DNA of 6,669 bases, taken from the NCBI GenBank assembly GCA_964345695.1, contig CAYFSC010000164.1:1-6669 (forward strand). The letters are read 5' to 3'. This document shows, piece by piece, positions 1 to 5,292 of this stretch. Numbering within the stretch: position 1 is the stretch's first letter; each line of letters opens with the position of its first letter. A model generated the notes under the pieces. The model was not told the DNA's origin. It was given only the letters and a program-made list of their open reading frames with translations, and did no database searches. The position numbers and the translations under genes are program-made. This DNA comes from CAYFSC01 sp964345695. GTDB lineage: Bacteria > Bacteroidota > Rhodothermia > Rhodothermales > Salinibacteraceae.

Positions 1-963
1 TCACGAATCACGCCAAAAGTCGTCGCTCAGATACCGCGTTCCGCTGTCGCACAAGATGGTGACGACGACGCCTGCGTCGAGCGAGCGCGCCACGTCCAGT
101 GCCGTTGCCACATTCGCGCCCGCGGACGGGCCGACGAACAGGCCTTCTGCGCGCGAAAGATGGCGGGTCATGGCAAACGCTGTTTCCGTGGAGCACGTCA
201 CGTGGGCATCCGGGAGGTCCGGGTCGTAGATGCCGGGCACGAGCGCGGTCTCCATGTGCTTCAGCCCTTCCATGCCGTGCATCGACGTTGCGGGTTGCAT
301 CGCCACGCACTGAATGCCCGAGTCGTGAGCCTTGAGCCGGCGCGTCACGCCGCCGAAGGTGCCGGTCGTGCCGAGGCCGGCGACGAAGTGCGTGACGCGT
401 CCGTCCGTTTGCTCGAGGATTTCGGCACCGGTGCCGTCGTAGTGGGCCTGCCAGTTGCTGTTGTTATTGTACTGGTCTGGGTAGAAATAGCGGTCGGGTT
501 CGGCGGTCACGATCTCCTTCACGCGCCGCTGTGCCCCGTCGGTCCCGGCCATCGGGTCCGTCAAGATGAGCTCGGCACCGTACGCGCGCAGCGTCTTCTT
601 CCGCTCGTCGGAGGCGTTTTCGGGGAGGGCGAGCGTCACGTTGAGGTCCATCGCCGCGCCGATCAAGGCGTAGGCGATGCCGGTGTTGCCGCTCGTGGCG
701 TCGATGAGTGTCTGCTCGCGGCGGAAGGCGCCGGATTGCAGTCCATCCTCGATCATGCGGAGCGCGGGCCGATCCTTCACCGATCCGCCGGGGTTCAGGT
801 GTTCGGCCTTGGCGTAAAGTGACACCGTGTCGGGAAGCGATGCGGCGATACGATCCAGTGCGAACAGTGGAGTGTTGCCAATGTCTCGGACGACGTCGGA
901 TTGCGCCGAGGACACGGCAGCGGTTGATCCATTGGATCGGGATGTCGTCTGTGCGATGTTCAT
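1..963 (-). CDS. cysM: PLP-dependent cysteine synthase, CysM-like
   Basis: A fold-type II PLP enzyme that makes L-cysteine from an activated serine (O-acetylserine or O-phosphoserine) and a sulfur donor in the cytoplasm. Counting from the ATG at 963 (320 aa, normal for the family), the PLP lysine is K63 in GGSVKDRPA, the substrate loop TSGNTG is at 90-95, the phosphate-binding GTTGT at 198-202, the loop GMEGLKHM at 230-237 and GPSAGAN at 278-284. The stop is the TCA at positions 1-3, so the gene is complete. An in-frame TTG at 1002 would give 333 aa, but it lies inside the T-tract of an upstream terminator, so the ATG at 963 is preferred although no good ribosome site precedes it. The GMEGLKHM loop and the YLSDDFW end resemble the CysM/O-phosphoserine sulfhydrylase branch more than classical CysK. 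The true donor and acceptor are not decidable here. It is probably controlled by the cysteine attenuator in its leader. Confidence 0.93.
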   Translation of the reverse strand: MNIAQTTSRSNGSTAAVSSAQSDVVRDIGNTPLFALDRIAASLPDTVSLYAKAEHLNPGGSVKDRPALRMIEDGLQSGAFRREQTLIDATSGNTGIAYALIGAAMDLNVTLALPENASDERKKTLRAYGAELILTDPMAGTDGAQRRVKEIVTAEPDRYFYPDQYNNNSNWQAHYDGTGAEILEQTDGRVTHFVAGLGTTGTFGGVTRRLKAHDSGIQCVAMQPATSMHGMEGLKHMETALVPGIYDPDLPDAHVTCSTETAFAMTRHLSRAEGLFVGPSAGANVATALDVARSLDAGVVVTILCDSGTRYLSDDFWRDS

Positions 964-1000
964 GGCAAACGGGGACAGGGAACCAACAGAGGGGACCAAC

Positions 1001-1041
1001 AAAAAAGCCTCTCACTCCCGAGAGCAGTCGAGAGGAGAGGC
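1001..1041 (-). terminator. Intrinsic terminator (attenuator) in the cysteine synthase leader
   Basis: Read on the minus strand, GCCTCTC (1041-1035) pairs with GAGAGGC (1013-1007) and is followed at once by six T (1006-1001). An inner stem CTCTC with GGGAG (one G-T pair) continues the helix after a single bulged T, giving about 12 bp and a loop of about 10 nt. This is a textbook Rho-independent terminator. It sits 37 nt before the cysteine synthase ATG and 32 nt after the stop of the leader ORF. No other gene lies close enough upstream on this strand to need it, so it most likely acts as a regulated attenuator of the downstream gene. Confidence 0.88.
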
Positions 1042-1125
1042 ACGCATCAGTAGACGAACGTCGAGCGGGAGCGTTACGGCGCCGTGTCTGGGGGGCGCTT
1101 CGTGCTCATGAGACGTAGCCTCTCC
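1034..1125 (-). promoter_or_regulatory. Candidate antiterminator pairing
   Basis: On the minus strand GGAGAGGC (1125-1118), inside codons 15-18 of the leader ORF, is an exact 8-nt complement of GCCTCTCC (1041-1034), which contains the 5' arm of the terminator. Beyond one bulged T the pairing can continue with ACG to CGT, so the alternative helix is about as long as the terminator. The two helices share the same arm and exclude each other. The upstream segment can also fold locally (1127-1108: GAGA with TCTC plus flanking AT pairs), which would hold it back when no ribosome is stalled. The mechanism is inferred; the complementarity is seen directly. Confidence 0.72.
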
Positions 1126-1169
1126 ATACCGAGCTGACAACAACACGGACAGCATTGCTCGGTGGTCAT
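1074..1169 (-). CDS. Polycysteine leader peptide
   Basis: A 31-codon ORF from ATG at 1169 to TAA at 1076-1074. Residues 6-11 are CCPCCC, encoded TGC TGT CCG TGT TGT TGT (1154-1137), so five of six consecutive codons are cysteine, normally one of the rarest residues. It is followed by an intrinsic terminator and then by a cysteine synthase gene, which is the arrangement of an amino-acid attenuation leader. The peptide itself is probably not functional; its translation senses charged tRNA-Cys. No Shine-Dalgarno site is evident. An in-frame ATG at 1202 would add 11 residues, and a TTG at 1322 would lengthen it to 82; neither changes the Cys run. Polycysteine leader ORFs acting as cysteine-responsive attenuators are known in mycobacteria. 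Confidence 0.8.
   Translation of the reverse strand: MTTEQCCPCCCQLGMERLRLMSTKRPPDTAP
1128..1163 (-). promoter_or_regulatory. Hairpin enclosing the leader Cys codons
   Basis: On the minus strand ACCGAGC (1163-1157) is perfectly complementary to GCTCGGT (1134-1128), a 7-bp stem with a 22-nt loop that holds all five Cys codons. Beyond a two-base bulge, CC (1165-1164) can pair with GG (1125-1124), touching the antiterminator segment. A ribosome stalled on the Cys codons would cover or open this stem, while free passage lets it reform. It corresponds in position to the 1:2 hairpin of classical attenuators; that role is an inference. Confidence 0.6.
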
Positions 1170-1334
1170 CCAGGCTGCGATGGTGGAGCGGCGGGTCTGC
1201 ATGAGCGTCAGACCAAATGGGAAATCGGTTTCGGAAAATAGCAACATCAGAAATGAATCATGCGTTCCGTACGATAGACGCTGTTCCGATGCCGTTACGC
1301 CTTTTTGGCACCATGCTCGCAAAGTTCAATTGCA
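1170..1334. other. Divergent intergenic region; promoters expected, none clear
   Basis: This AT-richer stretch separates the leftward cysteine leader from the rightward membrane-protein gene and should hold promoters for both. I looked for Bacteroidota-type (TTTG then TAnnTTTG) and sigma-70-type boxes. I found only partial matches on either strand, such as TACGAT near 1270 (plus) and TATTTT near 1235 (minus), without convincing partners. No tRNA or small ORF stands out. Confidence 0.4.
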
Positions 1335-2030
1335 ATGCCTTCGTCTCTGCCTACTTCGAACCCTACCTCGTCCCGTTCCGGCTCCCTCCGACGATCGCGG
1401 TGGTGGCTGGGAGGCGGGGTTGCGCTGGGTGTGGGGCTGTATGCCGTGGGCGGGGAGTGGGGCGCACAGATCGCAGGGCGGCTCCTGCTTCCCATTCTGC
1501 TCCTCGGCGCCGTGGTGCAGTGGCGCGTTCGGAGGCACCTGGAGTCTTCAGGACCCGGTGCGAGTTCGCCGTGGGTCCGCACCGCAAAGGGCATGTGGCG
1601 CCCGAACGGATCGGGCTTCTACGCCCTGATTGCGACGCTCACGTTTGTCCATCTTCAGGCGAACGCCTTCACGCAGCATGCACGCGAGGCTTGGGAGACG
1701 TGGCAGGGGGCGCCCGCGATTCAGGAAGCTGAGTTCTTCTTTTTCCTGGGCGATGCGCTATGGGGCGTCGTGGCTGAGGTTCTCATCCCGGTAGGTCTCG
1801 AAACGATTTTAAACACCATCTGGGCTGGGCTTTGGCCGATGAAATGGATCGGCCGGTTTGGGCTGCTCGAAGCCGCCGGACTGATCGCAGGCGCCTACGC
1901 CACATACCGGCTGGCACGCTACAGCTTTCCTGGATTCGACGCTCTTATGCACCGTGTCGACCGTACTGAGACCGACAGCGGTGCCGAGGCCGACAATCGT
2001 GTTGAGTCCGACAACACGCCGAGTACCTAG
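1335..2030 (+). CDS. Five-helix membrane protein of unknown function
   Basis: A 231-aa protein I do not recognise. After a Ser/Thr/Arg-rich N-terminus (1-22) come hydrophobic segments at about 23-39, 46-63, 94-112, 134-158 and 177-196, then a hydrophilic acidic tail of about 30 residues rich in D, E and T. A run of four Phe opens the fourth segment (about 134-137). The loop between helices 2 and 3 is basic, with W and G. The ATG at 1335 is chosen over an in-frame TTG at 1305; neither has a visible ribosome site. The gene is divergent from the cysteine leader and ends 12 bp from a convergent gene, so it is probably monocistronic. It could be a small membrane channel or simply a lineage-specific protein; nothing in the sequence gives a reaction. 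Confidence 0.8.
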   Translation: MPSSLPTSNPTSSRSGSLRRSRWWLGGGVALGVGLYAVGGEWGAQIAGRLLLPILLLGAVVQWRVRRHLESSGPGASSPWVRTAKGMWRPNGSGFYALIATLTFVHLQANAFTQHAREAWETWQGAPAIQEAEFFFFLGDALWGVVAEVLIPVGLETILNTIWAGLWPMKWIGRFGLLEAAGLIAGAYATYRLARYSFPGFDALMHRVDRTETDSGAEADNRVESDNTPST

Positions 2031-2042
2031 CCGCCCTCTGCA

Positions 2043-2567
2043 TTACAGCGGGACGCGCGGCACGAGCAGTCCGACCGCGAACGCCAGAAGTGCCACGCCC
2101 AGAAAGAGGCCGCCGAGGACATTGTCGTAGGCCAGTAGGTCGGCGGCGCGCAGAAGCTGCCACCAGTCGTGCGTGGTCGGGTCGCCGGTGATCAGCGGCA
2201 GGTCGCGCTCCTGGGCATCAGCGACGTAAGTGCTTACGTTGAGTGCGTTCTGCCCGAGCCACACGAACGCAACCTGCAGGCCGGGCGGGTAGGGACGGCG
2301 CAGAAACGAGGCGACGAACAGCGCCGGAAGGATCAGCTGGAAAAGAGATCCGCCGAGGAGGTAGAGTGCCCATCCGAACGGGCGGAAGAAAAAGTGGCCG
2401 GCTTCGTGGATGATGAGCGACGTCGTGTCCAGCATCGTAAAAGTGCCTGCGGCGTAGGCCCAGAGCAGATAGCTGCACAGCGGCGCAAGGACAAGCGACA
2501 GTCCCCAGTTTTGAAGCCAGTCGCGCCAGCGAGGAGTCGAGGGGCCGTAGCGGGGCATAGCGAACAT
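2043..2567 (-). CDS. Membrane protein with HEAGH zinc-peptidase-like motif
   Basis: A 174-aa integral membrane protein. From the ATG at 2567, hydrophobic segments lie at about 21-41, 65-88, 97-113 and 150-169. HEAGH at 54-58, the HExxH signature of zinc metallopeptidases, sits at the start of a hydrophobic stretch, as in M50 (site-2 protease-like) families. Further conserved-looking positions are GQNALN (105-110), YVADA (114-118), LPLI and HDWWQLL (133-139). The usual M50 second motif with LDG is not evident, so D117 or the later His/Asp could supply a third ligand, or the protein may not be catalytic. Alternative starts are ATG 2558 and GTG 2603; the purine-rich AGGGAG abuts the GTG with no spacer and so does not support it. 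The gene converges on the five-helix membrane protein and diverges from sppA. The substrate is unknown. Confidence 0.78.
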   Translation of the reverse strand: MFAMPRYGPSTPRWRDWLQNWGLSLVLAPLCSYLLWAYAAGTFTMLDTTSLIIHEAGHFFFRPFGWALYLLGGSLFQLILPALFVASFLRRPYPPGLQVAFVWLGQNALNVSTYVADAQERDLPLITGDPTTHDWWQLLRAADLLAYDNVLGGLFLGVALLAFAVGLLVPRVPL

Positions 2568-2753
2568 CGAGGGACAGAATGAAACACAGCGGGAAAAGGC
2601 CACCTCCCTTTGGGCGGAACGGACGGCACCGGGAATTGCCGCATTCCGAGGGGGCGCAATACAACGCTTGATTTACGATTGGCGCTTGGTCTCAAGCGTC
2701 CGGTCGGTTACTCTGCAAAAACCAGTCCCTCTTTCGCTCAATCCTCTGATCCC
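2568..2753. other. Divergent intergenic region upstream of sppA
   Basis: It carries the promoters expected for the HEAGH gene (leftward) and sppA (rightward). TACGATTG at 2674-2681 matches seven of eight positions of the Bacteroidota -7 element (TAnnTTTG), but no clear TTG-type -33 box lies at the right distance, so this is only a candidate. An open reading extends sppA upstream to a TTG at 2610, which is judged non-coding because the signal peptide starts at the ATG at 2754. Confidence 0.35.
2615..2648. repeat. Imperfect nested inverted repeat in the sppA upstream region
   Basis: CGGAA (2615-2619) pairs with TTCCG (2644-2648), and inside it CGGCA (2624-2628) pairs with TGCCG (2637-2641), separated by short unpaired bases and an 8-nt centre. 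No T-run follows on either strand, so it is not a standard terminator. It could be an operator or an RNA hairpin, or chance in GC-rich DNA. Confidence 0.35.
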
Positions 2754-5225
2754 ATGCGCACCGCACCGCAAGTGTACGGCGTCCTCGGCATCCTTCTTGT
2801 CGTCGGATGGGGCCTGCTCGACCCGCCGACGGTTGCGGCGCAGGGCATGGCGTCTCATTACGAACAGTCGGAGCTTCTTGCCGCGCCGTCCACCACGTTT
2901 CGGGAAGGACTGCTCGGCGTGGCCAACCCGGCGCTTCCGGCCGTGACCGGCAATCAGTTCGCGTTCGCGTGGACCACGGACAGCGACGACGTCGGCGCGC
3001 TCAACGACTGGGCGGCCCTCGGAACGCTCGGCGGACTCGGCGCGGGTGTCGTGCACACCGAACGCGGACCGCTGGCGAGCACGGCGTACCACGTCAGCCT
3101 GGCGGGCGGGTCGAAGTCGGCGGCGGTCGGCATCGGCTATCAGGGGTTTTCCGGAGACGCCACCGCTCTCGGGCGGTTCAATCGCCTGACGTTCGGCAGC
3201 GTCCTGCGTCCCAGCCGCTACCTGTCGCTCGGGCTCGTCGGCAACGTTTCAGTGGAGAACGACGAGCGGGAGGTCGTGGGCGAGATTGGGCTGCGCCCGC
3301 TCGGCACGTCGCGGCTGACGGTCTTTGCCGATGCGGCGTGGGACGAGGGGCAGGCGCTCGTGGACGTACCGTGGAGCGTGGGAGCGAACGTAGAGGTCGT
3401 TGATGGCGTCGACCTCGTGGGGCGGTTCTTCGAGAGCGAGGCCGTCACTGCCGGGCTTCGCGTCGAGCTCGGTCGCCTCGGCCTCGACAGCCAGTCGCGC
3501 ATCGACCGCAGCGGCGACTACGACGGGCAGATTCATCGCGTGCGCCTTGGGTCCTCCGTCCCGAGCGCCCTTGCGGATGCCGTGCAGGACGGCCAGCAGC
3601 ACGTGGAGGCCCGCCTCGGCGGACCCATCCGCTACCGGGCGCCCGAGTTCCGCTTTGGCGACGACACGCCGCGCTTCTACGAGGTGCTGCGCACGCTGCG
3701 GCAGGCCGCGGAGAACGGCCGCATCCGTGGCGTGGCGCTCGACCTGTCGGGATTGCAGATCTCGCCAGAGCAGGCGTGGGAAATCCGGGAGGCGATGACG
3801 CGCGTGCAGCAGGCAGGCAAAAAGGTCGCCGTCTTTCTGGACGGCGGCGGCATGACGACGATGCACCTCGCCAGCGCGGCGGACCGCATCGCGCTCGACC
3901 CGCAGGCCACGCTCCAACTGCCCGGCTACGCGCTCAGCCGCACCTACCTCGCGGGCACGCTCGACAAGCTCGGCCTGGGCTTCCAAGAGTGGCGGTTCTT
4001 CGAGTACAAGTCCGCCGCCGAAACCCTCTCGCGCACCGACTACTCGCGCGCCGACAGCCTCCAGCGGCAGCAGTACGTGAACGACCAGTACGCCCTGACG
4101 ACTGGCGACATTGTCGCGGACCGGCCCGTCGCCGCCGACTCGCTCGACCGCATCATCGACGAGCGCGTGATCCTCACCGCGTCGGAGGCGCGACAGGCCG
4201 GGCTTGTGGACACCCTGGCGCGCTGGCATGAGCGGGGCGGCGTGCTGCGCGCGGCGACTGGAACGGAAACAGACCCCGTCGACGTGGACCGCCTGAACGA
4301 AATCGCCACGGCCACGCGCCGCTGGGGCCAGCCGCCGAAGATCGCGGTCGTGTACGGCATCGGCGCGACGGAGCTCGACAGCGGGATCGAGGCGCGGCAG
4401 CTTCGCGACACGTTCCGCTCGCTCGCGGAGGACGACGACGTGGCCGCGGTCGTCTTCCGCGTCGACTCGCCGGGCGGCAGCGGACTGGCGTCCGACCAGG
4501 TGGCCGAAGCGTTGAAGACGACCGCAGAGGAGAAGCCGGTGATCGTCAGCCAGGGGCAGGTGGCGGCCTCCGGCGGCTACTGGATCTCGGCGTACGCCGA
4601 CCGCATCCTCGCCGGACCGAACACGGTCACCGGCTCCATTGGCGTCATCGGCGGATGGGTGTACGACGAGGGCTTCGGCGACAAGACGGGCCTGTCGTCC
4701 GACGTCGTGCAGCGCGGCGAGCGGGCCGACCTCTTCACGGGCATCACGCTGCCGCTGGCCGGGGTGACCCTGCCCACGCGCCGCCTCACCGACGACGAGA
4801 TGCAGCGCGTGCGGGACGTCTTCCTCCAGTTGTACGACGACTTCGTGCAGGTCGTCGCCGAGGGGCGCGACACCACCGCGGCGCACGTCCGGGAGATCGG
4901 CGCGGGGCGCATCTACTCGGGCCTCGACGGACAGGAGGTGGGGCTCGTCGACGAGATTGGGGGGCTGGCCGAAGCCCTCACGATGGCGCAGGACGCTGCG
5001 GGACTCGCGGGCGAAACGGTGGAGATCCAGGAAATCAACCCGACGACCGGGTTCTTCGACGTCGAGACGCTGGTGCCCGGTGTGCTGGCGCGTCTCTGGA
5101 GCGATGCTCCGGACGATCCGCAGTCCACGTCCGATCCCGCCGTCCGGTATCTGCGGACCCTTCTGGAGCATCAGCCGCGTCCCGTCACGCTCCTCCCGCC
5201 GGGGTACTATCCGCATGCGAACTGA
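2754..5225 (+). CDS. sppA: SppA-type S49 protease with N-terminal beta-barrel-like domain
   Basis: An 823-aa exported serine protease of the SppA (S49, 67K-type) family, which degrades cleaved signal peptides and other envelope peptides. Residues 1-29 are a signal peptide (hydrophobic 8-22, cleavage expected after VAA before Q30). Residues about 35-265 alternate short beta-strand-like, Gly- and aromatic-rich stretches with an early ANPAL motif, like outer-membrane barrels of the PorV/FadL type. The first S49 repeat (about 300-490) carries the catalytic lysine K419 in EYKSAAETLSRTDYS. The second (about 528-760) has DSPGG (571-575) and the nucleophile S606 in AASGGYW. The K and S spacing is close to that of E. 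coli SppA, so the enzyme should be active. E. coli SppA has about 618 aa and a membrane anchor instead of the extra N-terminal region. The ATG at 2754 is chosen because it opens the signal peptide. No partner gene is adjacent on the same strand. Confidence 0.93.
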   Translation: MRTAPQVYGVLGILLVVGWGLLDPPTVAAQGMASHYEQSELLAAPSTTFREGLLGVANPALPAVTGNQFAFAWTTDSDDVGALNDWAALGTLGGLGAGVVHTERGPLASTAYHVSLAGGSKSAAVGIGYQGFSGDATALGRFNRLTFGSVLRPSRYLSLGLVGNVSVENDEREVVGEIGLRPLGTSRLTVFADAAWDEGQALVDVPWSVGANVEVVDGVDLVGRFFESEAVTAGLRVELGRLGLDSQSRIDRSGDYDGQIHRVRLGSSVPSALADAVQDGQQHVEARLGGPIRYRAPEFRFGDDTPRFYEVLRTLRQAAENGRIRGVALDLSGLQISPEQAWEIREAMTRVQQAGKKVAVFLDGGGMTTMHLASAADRIALDPQATLQLPGYALSRTYLAGTLDKLGLGFQEWRFFEYKSAAETLSRTDYSRADSLQRQQYVNDQYALTTGDIVADRPVAADSLDRIIDERVILTASEARQAGLVDTLARWHERGGVLRAATGTETDPVDVDRLNEIATATRRWGQPPKIAVVYGIGATELDSGIEARQLRDTFRSLAEDDDVAAVVFRVDSPGGSGLASDQVAEALKTTAEEKPVIVSQGQVAASGGYWISAYADRILAGPNTVTGSIGVIGGWVYDEGFGDKTGLSSDVVQRGERADLFTGITLPLAGVTLPTRRLTDDEMQRVRDVFLQLYDDFVQVVAEGRDTTAAHVREIGAGRIYSGLDGQEVGLVDEIGGLAEALTMAQDAAGLAGETVEIQEINPTTGFFDVETLVPGVLARLWSDAPDDPQSTSDPAVRYLRTLLEHQPRPVTLLPPGYYPHAN

Positions 5226-5292
5226 GCAGCGGCAGGCTCTGGCACTTTGCGACCGGGGCATCCGCACATCCAGAGCGTCCGAAGCAGACGCG

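Noticed and set aside
160..822. A 220-codon plus-strand open frame opposite cysteine synthase
   Set aside because: It is fully antisense to a conserved enzyme, has low-complexity His/Arg/Val composition and no recognisable motif.
970..1169. T-box or SAM-type riboswitch upstream of cysteine synthase
   Set aside because: No T-box core sequence or SAM-riboswitch conserved core is visible. The hairpins and Cys codons explain the leader without one.
1074..1322. The 82-codon frame as an ordinary protein gene
   Set aside because: Its first codon is TTG and the part upstream of 1169 shows no domain or ribosome site. Only the Cys-rich end, with its RNA context, is meaningful.
2610..2753. An upstream start for sppA at TTG 2610
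   Set aside because: It would put 48 residues without signal character in front of a clear signal peptide that begins at the ATG at 2754.
5275..5291. Hairpin GCGTC/GACGC between the convergent sppA and permease genes
   Set aside because: The stem is only 5 bp and no T-tract follows on either strand, so it is too weak to call a terminator.
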